Shown here piece after piece: positions 45,052 to 55,277 of a DNA stretch of 64,000 nt (the first letter of the stretch is position 1; the number at the start of each line of letters is the position of its first letter). The position numbers and the translations under genes are program-made. This DNA comes from Flectobacillus sp. BAB-3569. Its GTDB lineage: Bacteria; Bacteroidota; Bacteroidia; Cytophagales; Spirosomataceae. Location: the NCBI RefSeq assembly GCF_002270355.1, contig NZ_NJFZ01000032.1:1-64000 (forward strand), written 5' to 3'. A model generated the notes under the pieces. That model made no database searches and had not been told where the DNA came from. It saw only the letters and a list, made by a program, of their open reading frames with translations.

Positions 45052-46989
45052 TTATTTTACCCAAATAATACCACCTTCTGGTTGAATTACAAGGGTCGCT
45101 TCTCCAGAGTTTGCCACTTTCGTAGATTTAAAAGTTGGATTTCTTTTCTCGTCATCACTATATTCTGCAACGGTTTTTCCTGCAAACATGGGTAATTTTA
45201 CATTGATTTTTAGCGCAGTTTTTTCAGCATTGACACCCACCAAATACCACTCATTGCCATGACGACGCGCCAATACGCAATATTTTCCTGGGTAACCATC
45301 CACAAAAACGGTTTCGTCCCAAGTAGTTGGCACTTTTTTCATAAAATCAATTTCAAAACTTGGAACATCCGTCAAATTGTTTGGCGTGAGTGCAAAGTTC
45401 TGTACGGTTGTTTGGAATAAAACCGCGGTCGCTAATTGAAAAATATCCGTTGTTTTACGAGTTCTTCCTCCATTATTATTTCTGTTGAGACGTTTGTTGA
45501 GTAAAGTCCCTCCAAAATCCATACTTCCGACAGTATTTCTGATAAACGGATGCAGAGACGCATTAAATGCTTCATTATCATCAAAATGCTGATTGAAAAT
45601 CAAGTTTTCAGATGCCAAAACTGCCTCACTGCTCACATAGTTAGGGTACATTCTTTCCCAACCGCGAGGAAGCGTACAACCATGGAAAATAATCATCAAA
45701 CCATATTCGTTGGCATCGCTTAAGATTTCTTCATAAAGCTGGATAGTTTCCTGTTTGTCACCTCCAAAGAAATCCACTTTCAAGCCTTTTACGCCTTGAG
45801 CTTTTAGCCACTTCATTTCTTTTTTACGAGCAATAGCATTATTCATGCAGTTTTTCGGACCTTGAGGGGCGTTGTTCCAAGCACCGTTGGAATTATACCA
45901 CAAAAACACATCTACCTTTTTAGAATGAGCATATTTAATCAATGCTTCCATGCGTTCATATCCGACATTTTTGTCCCAAAGTGCATCCATCAAAATATAT
46001 TCATATCCTAATTTTTGAGCCAAATCAATAAACGTAATTTGGTCATCGTAGACCATACTGTCATCTTGCCACATAATCCAGCTCCAAGTGGCACGTCCTG
46101 CTTTATATTCCTGTGAAGGTGCATATAGTGGATCAACTACATCAAAAGGAATGGTTGTCTCCACAATCGGTTTCAAACTTGTTCCCACAGTGATGGTACG
46201 CCAAGGTGTTGTAGCTGGCAAAGCCATTGCTGGTTCGGCACTTCCATGACCGTTATTTTCGTCTTTTTCTGGAAATGAAATAGTAAACGTGCCATTATTG
46301 GATTCACTCAATTTTGAACCACAATAGGCACCTGTTACACCTGTTTCCGAAACCAAAGCCCAAGCTTCTTTACCCACATGGAACAAGGCAGGGAAGGTAT
46401 ATCCCAAACGATATTTGGAGTTTTGATTGAGTGCTGCATCTGCTTCGTACTCTTCTTCATAACTTGGTTTGGTACGCATCCAGCCACTTCCTGCAGGTGC
46501 TTGTGGGGTTAAAAAAGTAGTAGTGTTTGAAGGAAAACTAAAACCTGTTAGTTCTTTTTCGACAATACAGTTGGCAGTTTCTTTATATGGAAAAAGTCCA
46601 TAGCGAAAGGCAATATCGTTGTTGCTTACCTGAAAAGTAATTTCTAAAAGTTTTTTATCAGCATTTGAAAAAGTACAAACCACTTGGTTGGCAACATAGT
46701 GAATATTGGATTTTTTGATTCTACTTTGTTGGTAAGTCTTGTCGATTTGTTTTTCTTCTTTTTTGACAAAAGTCAAAGATTTGCTGAAGTCTCCGATACT
46801 CGTGGCAAGTCCCAATGGAGAGTTTTCCAACACCTTAATACCTTGATAAGTAACAGAATAATTCGCTTTGCCTTCTGTAACTGCCAAACTAACCTTCAGT
46901 TGTTTGTCGGGACTAAGAATGCTTACATTTTCCTGAGCGAAGCTTGAAATTTGCAGAAGCATCGCAACGATAAATAGTACTTTTTTCAT
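45052..46989 (-). CDS. GH97 glycoside hydrolase, retaining alpha-galactosidase type
   Basis: 645 residues from the ATG at 46989, which begins a good signal peptide (MKKVLFIVAMLLQISSFAQ); a TTG four codons upstream is rejected. The layout is the GH97 one: N-terminal beta-sandwich (SILSPDKQLKVSLAVTEGKA), (beta/alpha)8 barrel (WSWIMWQDDSMVYDDQ, YILMDALWDKNVGYE, VFLWYNSNGAWNN) and a C-terminal sheet. KGLKVDFFGGD puts Asp406 where the retaining branch has its nucleophile, and SSEAVLASEN gives Glu461 at a spacing of 55 as in the characterised Bacteroides alpha-galactosidase. The inverting SusB type lacks that Asp. It cleaves alpha-linked galactose or similar, outside the cytoplasm. Confidence 0.9.
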   Translation of the reverse strand: MKKVLFIVAMLLQISSFAQENVSILSPDKQLKVSLAVTEGKANYSVTYQGIKVLENSPLGLATSIGDFSKSLTFVKKEEKQIDKTYQQSRIKKSNIHYVANQVVCTFSNADKKLLEITFQVSNNDIAFRYGLFPYKETANCIVEKELTGFSFPSNTTTFLTPQAPAGSGWMRTKPSYEEEYEADAALNQNSKYRLGYTFPALFHVGKEAWALVSETGVTGAYCGSKLSESNNGTFTISFPEKDENNGHGSAEPAMALPATTPWRTITVGTSLKPIVETTIPFDVVDPLYAPSQEYKAGRATWSWIMWQDDSMVYDDQITFIDLAQKLGYEYILMDALWDKNVGYERMEALIKYAHSKKVDVFLWYNSNGAWNNAPQGPKNCMNNAIARKKEMKWLKAQGVKGLKVDFFGGDKQETIQLYEEILSDANEYGLMIIFHGCTLPRGWERMYPNYVSSEAVLASENLIFNQHFDDNEAFNASLHPFIRNTVGSMDFGGTLLNKRLNRNNNGGRTRKTTDIFQLATAVLFQTTVQNFALTPNNLTDVPSFEIDFMKKVPTTWDETVFVDGYPGKYCVLARRHGNEWYLVGVNAEKTALKINVKLPMFAGKTVAEYSDDEKRNPTFKSTKVANSGEATLVIQPEGGIIWVK

Positions 46990-47063
46990 AATTGAGTTCA
47001 AAAAGCATGACGCTTTATTAATTGGGGCTTAATAGATTAATTTGAATTTTGTAAATATTGTGT

Positions 47064-47071
47064 CAAATCTA
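47064..47071 (-). promoter_or_regulatory. Candidate -7 element of the GH97 promoter
   Basis: TAGATTTG on the minus strand fits TAnnTTTG and lies about 75 nt before the GH97 ATG. No TTG is seen at the -33 distance. Confidence 0.35.
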
Positions 47072-47128
47072 CACATTCTTATCTGTTTTAATGCTGATAT
47101 TAACATAAAAACTAAAAATAAGCCTAGT

Positions 47129-47265
47129 TTACTACTTAGGTTCGGACTTATTTTTCCCAAGTCATCAACTTCAAAAAAGTACTAAAATAACAAAACAGTG
47201 TGTAATTCGCCTAGTTCAAGACTTCGTCTTGGACTCCCTTTTTTCTTAAGTTTTCAACTTCAAAA
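47129..47265 (+). repeat. Palindromic repeat family, two degenerate copies in tandem
   Basis: CCTAGTTCAAGACTTCGTCT then TGGACTCCCTTTTTT (47211-47245) matches the 8.46 and 44.77 kb copies. CTAGTTTACTACTTAGGTTC then GGACTTATTTTT (47129-47162) is a more diverged unit upstream. Both are followed by TCAACTTCAAAAA. Confidence 0.5.
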
Positions 47266-47454
47266 ATCGAAATCATCACCTAACAATGTGTAAAAAGGGT
47301 TACGTCCTATTTAAAACAAAGGAATAATCATTTTTAAAATTACTTAATTGTTTGAAATACAGGCAATTGTCCGCTTGTTCAATGACTAAAAAAGGGCATA
47401 GATAAAGGCAAATAAACCCTCTTATTTTGGGTAAACATTTTCCTTGCCCTACTC

Positions 47455-49112
47455 ATGAATAAACTTTTCATACTACTATGCTTTTGGCAGATTCCGCTAT
47501 TAGCGCAAGATTTGGGTGGTCTAAAGGGACAAAAGCCTGTCACTGTTTCAGGAGGTTTGAATTTAGGTTTTAATACTTATTCAAATCTTGAAGGCAGGCA
47601 ACGTCTCGACCCTTTTTCTTGGACTATTTCTGCCAGTCCTGTTATTTCGCTTTATGGTATTCAAATGCCATTCTTTTTCTTGATTAACCAACAAAGTCAG
47701 TCCTTTTCGGGGCCGTTCCAACAGTTTGGAATGAGTCCATCTTACAAATGGGCGAGACTACACTTGGGGTATCGTAACCTTAGCTATTCCAATTACACAT
47801 TGGCTGGGCGAATGTTTTTTGGAGCAGGTATCGACCTGAATCCTGGCAAATTTCGCTTTTCTGCCATGTATGGACGCTTTCAACAAGCAAGTTTGCGAGA
47901 TACAACTCGTAATACCTTTTCGTCTTTACCCTCTAGCTTCAGACGCATGGGGTATGCCGTAAAAGTAGGAGTGGGGTCTTCACAAAACTTCATCGACTTG
48001 ATTTATACCAAAGCATGGGACGAAGAAAATTCTATCAAAATCCCAATAGCCGAGGGTATCACTCCCGCCGAAAACACTACACTCGGCATTGTTTCTCAAT
48101 TGACTTTTTTAAAAAAATAACTTGGTCGTCCGATGTTGGGGTAAGTGGTTATACCTCCGATGTAAATGCCAAAGATTTGACTGGAACCATATCGCTTGAT
48201 AGTGATTTTTTGAAAAAACTATTTTTACTAAAACGAAGCACTCAGGTGGGTTATGCCGCCAATAGTAGTTTGAGGTTTAGTTCACGCTTTGCATCCTTAC
48301 AAGTACAATACCGTTTGATTTCGACAGATTATAAGTCGATGGGTGCGTATTTTTTCAACAATGATGTACAAGAAATTCTCTTTTCTCCTTCTTTTTCTTT
48401 TTGGCAAGGTCGAGTAAATCTGAGTGGTAGTTATGGTATACAGCAAGATAACGTTAGTAAAACCAAGGCTACTCAAACCACCCGCAACATCGGATCGCTC
48501 AATTTGTCAGTGCAACCCTCCACCAAATTTGGGATGTTGATGACCTATTCGAATTATGGTACTTTCCAGAATAATCCTGATAGAATTATTGATACCCTCA
48601 AAATCCAGCAGGTCAATCAAAGCTTGGTGGTAGCACCTCGTTTTTCTTGGGGCGACAGGGTGGTAAGTCATTCGATAAACCTAATGTCGAGTTACCAAAA
48701 CTCCAGCGATTACAATACTGTTTCCAAACAGTTATTAGAGTTTAATAACCTCTTTTTGTCTTTCAACTATCTGAGAAACAATATGAAACAGAAAATTACG
48801 ATAAGTCCAGGCGGGATTTTTATCAAAAACTTTTTGTCATACGGAAACACACAGTCGATGGGGGCAAGTTTGAATATTTCCAAAAACTTGAAGTCATTCT
48901 CTAATAGCTTGAATGTCAATTACAACCAAAACTATTATAAAGAAAATGCCAACGGTTATACATTCAATGCCCGATGGAACGGACGTATCAGACTATCGAG
49001 CAAACAACAACTTTCGTTGAGTGCAGCATTGCTCTACAACAAGGATCTCAAATTTGAAGCAAGAAATTTTACAGAAGTTTATACCCAAGCAGGTTACTCT
49101 CTCAACTTTTAA
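47455..49112 (+). CDS. Outer-membrane beta-barrel-like protein split by a -1 frame change at T6A7
   Basis: Two frames join into one about 552-residue protein. The first (47455-48120, 221 residues) has a signal peptide (MNKLFILLCFWQIPLLAQ) and beta-strand-rich text. It ends LTFLKK-stop at ACT TTT TTA AAA AAA TAA. The frame that carries on (-1) is sensible from the same point (FFKKITWSSDVGVSGYTS) and runs to 49112, finishing QAGYSLNF like a barrel. The overlapping N-terminal part of the second frame from 48015 is basic nonsense. The site contains U UUU UUA and A AAA AAA in phase, so programmed frameshifting, a true mutation or a missing base in the run are all possible. I do not recognise the family. 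The next gene starts 13 nt downstream. Confidence 0.65.
48105..48120 (+). promoter_or_regulatory. Candidate -1 slippery sequence
   Basis: TTTTTTAAAAAAA followed at once by TAA in the first frame. In phase it reads T TTT TTA and A AAA AAA, both known -1 slippery heptamers. Slipping continues into the downstream open frame. No clear stimulating stem was found directly after it. Confidence 0.45.
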
Positions 49113-49125
49113 ATCATTCAACGCC

Positions 49126-52100
49126 ATGAAAAAACTTTTTCTTTTTCTGAGCTTATTGATGGGAGTAGGGTTTGACTCTTTTTGTCAAACCCTTAGTGGA
49201 ATCAACGTTCAAACGATTTTTCCCCCACCCTATAGCCCAAGACTCAAGGATTATGCACCCGACGGTGCAAACAATTCCTTGAGAGTGATTTTGACGAATA
49301 CAACCCCCAATCCAGTAGACGTAAAGCTTTTGGGAGAAATAAAAGGACAAAACAACGGCGTGCGTGCCGTAACCAAAGATTCTTATCAGCCTTCCTCGCC
49401 GATAACACTCCCTGGCAATGGAGTGCCTGTGGAGGTGGAGATTTTTGGTTCGAGTCAAAACTTTTTTACTGAAAGTAACATCGACATTACGGGCATCGAC
49501 CCCAAATCCTTGATTAGTGGTTTAATTCCTCAGGGCTTTTACGAATTCTGTATTAAGGTGGCGCCCTACAATCAGCGACCTGCGATATTGAACGGCAATG
49601 AACCCCGTGGATGTATTATGATACCCATCACGTATATCGAGCCACCGCGCCTGACTATGCCTGTATGTGACCCCGTTACACCAATTCAATCGACCAATCC
49701 ACAAAATATCGTTTTTAACTGGACTCCTTGCGTAGGCAATATTGCTGGCGCACAGATTAACTATGATTTTTATCTTGTTAGAGTGCCAGAGGGACAAAAT
49801 CCCAACGACGCCATTAATAATGCTATCAATAGAAATGTAGGAAATCCATATTCAGAGAAGGATTTGGTCGCTCCCAATCTCATTTTTGGTGCCAATTACC
49901 CCGAGCTCGCCAATGGACTATATGCTTGGATGGTGGTCGCGAAAGACGCTAACGAAAAAATCTTTTTACAAAATGATGGAAAAAGTGAAGTTTGCACGTT
50001 TAGAGTTGGTGCACAAGGCGAAATGTTAGCGGCAAACAGCAGTATTGTAAAGTGTAAAAATGCCAAATTTCCAGCCGATTTGATAGCTGTAAAACAGACT
50101 GACTTGACAGGCAAAACTATCAAAATAGGCAATTTTGACATGACGATTGACCAAGCAATAGATTCGCCAGATGGCTGGTCGGGGAACGGGCGAATTACTT
50201 GGAATTATGTTCCATTGAAAGTCAAGTTTTCCAAACTGAAAATTAATGCAGCCAATCAAGCTATTTCTGGTTTGGCAAATGGAAGCGATGAAGGTTTTCA
50301 AATGCCTGGCATTACTCCTCCCGATTTATCGACCTACAAAAATATAAGTGTAGACTACCTCAAAACCTACACCAATTTGCTAACCAGTAAACTTTGGAAT
50401 GACCTTAAAGGACAAATGGCTGTTTCCCTGCCTATTGGCTATAGTACTGGCGCTGGTTTGATAGGTATTAATTATTTCACGATTGCACCAGACGGTGCTG
50501 AAATGGGAGCATTGTTAAATGTCAAAATGCCAGAGGATAATTCCTTTTTGTCGATGGCCGCCACCGAAATGTGTATGTTGCCCGACAAGCTTTTTCCCAA
50601 AAATGCAGTCCTTTATTTAGTCAAAGATTTTAAAGCTCCCTACACGCCAATCACGTTTAAGCAAAGCCACTATCCACAAAACGATGGTACGTATGCCATT
50701 CTCGACGAAGATTCGGTTCGTCATGTACACGTAGAGGCAGATTTGAATCTAGGGAAAAATGTGTTGGAATTGAATGACGACAATGGCAATACGCTACCCG
50801 GAGATGTGATTACGCAACTCAAATTTGATTTTAATAAATGGAATGACTGGGTTGCTACTGTCACTGTTCCAACATTTGGATTAAAAGATGCCGGAGGTAT
50901 CTCGGTAAAAGGTTTAGATGCGTTTTATGACCATTCTGATTTTCGTAATCCTCCTAATTTTAACCCACCAGCCGAATACGATGGAGAAAGAGGGAATACC
51001 TTCAAAGGTTTGTACTTGCAACGAGTTGATGTACTATTGCCAAAATCACTAGGCGGCGGAGGCAATAATCGACTCAGCTTTGCGGCATCCAATATGGTTT
51101 TTGATAGCGACGGACTTACGGCACGTTTTACGCCTTCACGTTATCCATTGTTGGATTATACCACTGGCAAAATGGGAAAATTAGCCTTTTCGGTTGATTC
51201 TTTTGAGGTATTGATTGTCAAAAATGCCTTGATACGTGGCAATATGGTGGGTAAAATACAATTGCCTATTAGTTCGGATGTGCTAGATTATACTTGTAAT
51301 CTTCGCAATGGTTTGGATTCGCTCAAAATCTTGGTGAAACCCAAACCACAAGGATACAACGTGCCAGTGTTTATGGCTAATATGAAAATAGCCCCCAACT
51401 CAGTTTTTGTGATAGGCTTGATAAAGGATAAAGACCCTGAGTTTTTATTTTCTCTCAATGGTACTTTAACCTTAGATTCAAAACCACCTCTGAATATGGT
51501 CGTGCCTGACCTGACTTTTGAGAATTTCTCTCTTTCAACTTTTAAAGCCTTGGGTGGCGACGAAATTGCTGGAAGTGGGATATATCTTCAAACAGGTGAA
51601 TGGTATCTGGAAGGAGGACTCGCAGGGGAGCATGAAAAAGACCCAGCCAATAAGGATGTAAAAGGCGGTCCTCACGAGGATATAATCATGACTTCAGCTG
51701 TGGCTAATGGAGGTAAAGAATCAAAAATGGGAGGCTTTCCTATTCAATTGATTCCGCCAAAATTTGTGAAAAATAATATCGGCTTAGGCTTTGAATTTGG
51801 GGTAAAAGTCATGGTAGGTGGCGACGACGCCAGCTTGGCAAATGCCTCAGGTACTGTACAAGTATTGGGTAGATTAGATTTTATAAATGGAAAATTAACC
51901 CCTTCTTTCAAAGGAGTCTATCCTTCTCGATTTACGATTGATGGACAATTTGGGCCTGCTAATGTAAAAGGTGAACTGAAATTTTATTATGATGATGCAA
52001 AATATGGAACAGGCTTAAGTGGATGGGGAAAAGTGAAAATTCCGAATTTGGCAACGGTCGAATCTAATATCATTTTTGGAAATACCAATGACTACTATTA

Positions 52101-54096
52101 CGGTTATATGGATGCTTCAGTGGTGGCAAACCCTGGCTTTGTATTAGTGCCACCACTTACCTTGACAGGTTTTGGTGGAGGCTTGTATTTTAACATGAAA
52201 CAAGAAGGAACTGTAGATGCTAAAATTGCCAATAAGCCACTCTCAGATGCCGAAAAAATGGAGCTGAACAATGCCCCTGGAGTGACCAAGTCAGGGCTAG
52301 TGTATTCACCACAAAAAGGTGCTTGGGGACTCAAAGCTCGTGTGTATATGTCTGTGGCAGATGCCCGCTTATTGACCGCTTCGGTGGGGCTTGAAGCTGG
52401 TTTTGCTAATGGAGCATTGAACAATTTTAACGCTACGGGCTCTGTCAATATTATCAGTAAAGATGGCACTCCTGATGACCCAACAACTTTGGTGAAAGGC
52501 TCGGTCGCTTTCAATTATTTGGCGCCAGGTATTTATGATGTTAACGCAGATATTACGGCTGGCATCTTAGGAACCAATGTTCAAGTGCCTTTGCGTGTAC
52601 ATTTCGATCCACAAAATTGGCATATCAAATTGGGTGACCCTCTCGATACGCAAAAACGTATTGCTTTCAATATTTTGGACTTAAATCTTCCAGTGGTAAA
52701 AGCGCATTTGGGAGCCAAATTCTATATAGCAATGGGCAATGACTTAGGTGGTTTGCCAGAATTGCCTGCTGAGGTAAGTAACTTTATGGGTGGTGCCAAC
52801 GCCGCTGCCGATCAGTATCGTAATGCTCAATATAGTAAGGTAGCCTCCAAAACGAATGTGAGTACCGACGAAGACGGACGAGTTACCTCTGTGCCAAAAT
52901 TCTCTATTTTGGTAGGTGGACAACTACAAGGTAGCTTTGACGCTACGGTAGCTATTCTATCTGTAAATGCTTCTGCAATTTTAGGCTTTGATGCTGCCTT
53001 AGAATATGGAATCGAATGCGAACAAGGTGGACAAGCCTTGGGCTGGAATGGCTGGTATGCCAATGCTCAAATGTATGCTTACCTCAATGGAGGTGCCTAT
53101 ATTGATTTAGATTCTTGGTTTGCTGCAGGACGTTTCAAAATATGCGAAGTGACCGCTGGAGCAATACTCAAAGGAGGGATTCCTAATCCGATGTGGATGA
53201 GTGGAAGGGTAAAAGTTCAAGGAAATGTGTTGGGTTTAATCAAAATAAATACAGGTTTTGATTTGGCTTTTGGAGAACAATGTACGCCTACCAACAACAA
53301 GGATAATGGTTTGGATGGTATCGAAATCATTGGGGATATATCTCCTGCCAATGGAGAAAATGCGGTTGAAACCGATGCGCCAATTACTGTAACGTTCAAC
53401 ACAAGTATCGGACAAGATTATGAATTGGCCATGCCTGATAATACTGTTAAAACCTTCCGTTTTAAACTTAAGGAATACAAACTTACATATGAAGATAGCA
53501 AAAATGGCGGTCGTTTGACCACATTCGATGGCTTTCAAGCACCTGAATGGGTGAATGATAATCAACAATTGATTTTGTCGAAAAACAAACATTTTGCTTC
53601 AACTTCCAAACATAAGTTTAGTATTTCATTGGGTATCGAAGAAGTAGGAGGAAAGGGTGATAACGCTAATCGTTCAGAAGAAAAAACGGTAGAGTTTTCA
53701 ACCTCCAAACAACCTGATTATATCAAGTTTAGCAACGTAAACTATACTTGGCCATTAGAAGGACAAAATTACTTCCTGAAAAATCAATTGCCACAAGGAG
53801 TCATCGAAGGGCAAATTCCTGATGAGGCCTTTCGCAGTGCTGTAGATGGTAGCGATTCAAAATTTAGTGCTTTGTTGTCAGGAAAATATATCTACAAGGC
53901 GGTATATATTCCGAAGGATGGTGGCGATACACTCACTACAGCAGTGTATTACGACAAACAAAATCAGGTGAAATTTGATATTCCGAACAATTTGCAAAAT
54001 GATAAAACCTACCGTGTCGAAATCCGTAGAATTTATCAAAGTGCTGTAGGCTCAGCCATCAATCTTAATCAGCAACTTTTGGCTAGCGCATGGTAA
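49126..54096 (+). CDS. Very large secreted TANFOR-like surface protein
   Basis: 1656 residues from the ATG at 49126, which begins a signal peptide (MKKLFLFLSLLMGVGFDSFC); an earlier in-frame GTG is rejected. The N-terminal about 330 residues (IFPPPYSPRLKDYAPDGANN, GFYEFCIKVAPYNQRP, IVFNWTPCVGNIAGAQINYD, GLYAWMVVAKD) match what I remember as the start of TANFOR-domain proteins of Bacteroidota. The middle is a long run of beta-rich segments without known catalytic motifs, with repeated WSGNGRITW, ISVKGLDAFYDHSD and LTLTGFGGGLYFN. The stop overlaps the ATG of the next frame (ATGGTAA). That frame looks like its C-terminus. Probably displayed at the cell surface. Confidence 0.65.
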   Translation: MKKLFLFLSLLMGVGFDSFCQTLSGINVQTIFPPPYSPRLKDYAPDGANNSLRVILTNTTPNPVDVKLLGEIKGQNNGVRAVTKDSYQPSSPITLPGNGVPVEVEIFGSSQNFFTESNIDITGIDPKSLISGLIPQGFYEFCIKVAPYNQRPAILNGNEPRGCIMIPITYIEPPRLTMPVCDPVTPIQSTNPQNIVFNWTPCVGNIAGAQINYDFYLVRVPEGQNPNDAINNAINRNVGNPYSEKDLVAPNLIFGANYPELANGLYAWMVVAKDANEKIFLQNDGKSEVCTFRVGAQGEMLAANSSIVKCKNAKFPADLIAVKQTDLTGKTIKIGNFDMTIDQAIDSPDGWSGNGRITWNYVPLKVKFSKLKINAANQAISGLANGSDEGFQMPGITPPDLSTYKNISVDYLKTYTNLLTSKLWNDLKGQMAVSLPIGYSTGAGLIGINYFTIAPDGAEMGALLNVKMPEDNSFLSMAATEMCMLPDKLFPKNAVLYLVKDFKAPYTPITFKQSHYPQNDGTYAILDEDSVRHVHVEADLNLGKNVLELNDDNGNTLPGDVITQLKFDFNKWNDWVATVTVPTFGLKDAGGISVKGLDAFYDHSDFRNPPNFNPPAEYDGERGNTFKGLYLQRVDVLLPKSLGGGGNNRLSFAASNMVFDSDGLTARFTPSRYPLLDYTTGKMGKLAFSVDSFEVLIVKNALIRGNMVGKIQLPISSDVLDYTCNLRNGLDSLKILVKPKPQGYNVPVFMANMKIAPNSVFVIGLIKDKDPEFLFSLNGTLTLDSKPPLNMVVPDLTFENFSLSTFKALGGDEIAGSGIYLQTGEWYLEGGLAGEHEKDPANKDVKGGPHEDIIMTSAVANGGKESKMGGFPIQLIPPKFVKNNIGLGFEFGVKVMVGGDDASLANASGTVQVLGRLDFINGKLTPSFKGVYPSRFTIDGQFGPANVKGELKFYYDDAKYGTGLSGWGKVKIPNLATVESNIIFGNTNDYYYGYMDASVVANPGFVLVPPLTLTGFGGGLYFNMKQEGTVDAKIANKPLSDAEKMELNNAPGVTKSGLVYSPQKGAWGLKARVYMSVADARLLTASVGLEAGFANGALNNFNATGSVNIISKDGTPDDPTTLVKGSVAFNYLAPGIYDVNADITAGILGTNVQVPLRVHFDPQNWHIKLGDPLDTQKRIAFNILDLNLPVVKAHLGAKFYIAMGNDLGGLPELPAEVSNFMGGANAAADQYRNAQYSKVASKTNVSTDEDGRVTSVPKFSILVGGQLQGSFDATVAILSVNASAILGFDAALEYGIECEQGGQALGWNGWYANAQMYAYLNGGAYIDLDSWFAAGRFKICEVTAGAILKGGIPNPMWMSGRVKVQGNVLGLIKINTGFDLAFGEQCTPTNNKDNGLDGIEIIGDISPANGENAVETDAPITVTFNTSIGQDYELAMPDNTVKTFRFKLKEYKLTYEDSKNGGRLTTFDGFQAPEWVNDNQQLILSKNKHFASTSKHKFSISLGIEEVGGKGDNANRSEEKTVEFSTSKQPDYIKFSNVNYTWPLEGQNYFLKNQLPQGVIEGQIPDEAFRSAVDGSDSKFSALLSGKYIYKAVYIPKDGGDTLTTAVYYDKQNQVKFDIPNNLQNDKTYRVEIRRIYQSAVGSAINLNQQLLASAW

Positions 54097-55277
54097 AAGA
54101 AAAGGTTACGGTGGCTAAAGCCTCAGCATTTTTAAGAAGCCAAGAGGATTTTTTCTATATCAACAAAAATGCCTTGAATCGTTCAGCAACTTCGTCTTCT
54201 TCGATTCCGAAATCTAAGGTAATTTATGATATCGTTTTCAAAACTAGTAAGTACAGTACTATCAATGAAAAACTGTCAGCCGTAAATTTTGAAAGAGCCG
54301 AATATCGCAATACGAATAATGTCCAATCAGCGGATTATTTAGTCATGGATATAAAGCCAACTAATGGAACTGCCGAGAATTTTGACGATGCTGAGTTGTA
54401 TGGTTATACTCGTAATGGTAAAAATCAGCCTGCCCTATTAAATGTGTCAAGTCCGATGAAAGCTGGTGTGGTAAGTTTTGATACCTATATTCAAAACGAA
54501 GTGTACACGCCTTTGGTGAATTTTGGAGCTAAACAAGTAGGTATCTATTACGGTGTTCAAGAACTAAGAAAAATCGTCGGTGTAGGCACGCCAGATTTAG
54601 CGGTAACTACCCAACGTCAGTCAATTCTAGGGCAAGTTGGATCTATTGGGTCGGTTAATTTGAATACCTCATTGAATGGATTACAAACTACTGTCAATCA
54701 GCCAGCTTCAAATCAACCTACGACTTCGGGTGGTGTGAAAGCAACGCTGGGTAATATCAGTATGATTAGCTCAGCGCTAAGAATGGACGATATTATTGGA
54801 CCTTCATTGACTTTCTTCCCATTAGAAGACGAGCCTACCCGCATGTATTCTTTTGCCTTTAAAGTTGACCAAGTGGCGTATCATGACTTTTATGCAGTCA
54901 AGAATTTTGGAGAGAATATGGTTAAAACTCGTCAAGCACTGAATACAAGTTTAGGGAATTGGAAAAACGTTTCCTTAGGTTTTGGTTCTGTTTTCGCAAA
55001 TATCAACGTGCAAGGAACAAGTCGAAGTTTGACGTTAAATATCTCCGCCTCTTCGATGGCTCGTAATTTTAGTAATGCCGATTTGGATGCGTATAATGGC
55101 TATCAATCATCGAGTTATTATACCTTCAAACCACGAACAGGTGGCACAACTGCTTACATTACATTGGATTACAAACCTTATGTAGATGCGCCAACTAATC
55201 GAGTAGAGAAGGCTTTTACTTTTGGTACAGCGGCATTTATACCATCACCAATCGTAGGCGGGTATTTTAAATTCTAA
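54090..55277 (+). CDS. C-terminal continuation of the TANFOR-like protein, or translationally coupled separate protein
   Basis: 395 residues in the -1 frame relative to the previous gene, starting at an ATG within ATGGTAA. There is no signal peptide, although the protein ends in beta-rich, secreted-type sequence (TSKYSTINEKLSAVNFERAE, NNVQSADYLVMDIKP, YKPYVDAPTNRVEKAFTFGT). Joining it to the previous frame gives a smooth about 2050-residue chain (...ASAW then VKEKVTVAKASAFLRSQEDF). No slippery heptamer lies at the junction. The options are a coupled separate protein, a real frameshift or one missing base near TGG at 54091-54093. Confidence 0.55.
   Translation: MVKEKVTVAKASAFLRSQEDFFYINKNALNRSATSSSSIPKSKVIYDIVFKTSKYSTINEKLSAVNFERAEYRNTNNVQSADYLVMDIKPTNGTAENFDDAELYGYTRNGKNQPALLNVSSPMKAGVVSFDTYIQNEVYTPLVNFGAKQVGIYYGVQELRKIVGVGTPDLAVTTQRQSILGQVGSIGSVNLNTSLNGLQTTVNQPASNQPTTSGGVKATLGNISMISSALRMDDIIGPSLTFFPLEDEPTRMYSFAFKVDQVAYHDFYAVKNFGENMVKTRQALNTSLGNWKNVSLGFGSVFANINVQGTSRSLTLNISASSMARNFSNADLDAYNGYQSSSYYTFKPRTGGTTAYITLDYKPYVDAPTNRVEKAFTFGTAAFIPSPIVGGYFKF

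Larger units (their letters stand above)
47002..47454. other. Divergent intergenic region with two degenerate palindromic repeats
   Basis: About 450 nt between GH97 and the beta-barrel gene. Besides the GH97 promoter candidate it holds two related repeat copies about 82 bp apart (47129-47175 and 47211-47265). No promoter for the plus-strand gene could be placed. Confidence 0.5.

Noticed and set aside
44965-45195. 76-codon plus-strand frame
   Set aside because: It overlaps the duplicated hairpins, the microsatellite and the end of the GH97 gene on the other strand.
48015-48110. ATG at 48015 as true start of the second half of the beta-barrel protein
   Set aside because: The first about 32 codons read out of frame through the first half and give a basic sequence (GRRKFYQNPNSRG). 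The meaningful part begins at the T6A7 site.
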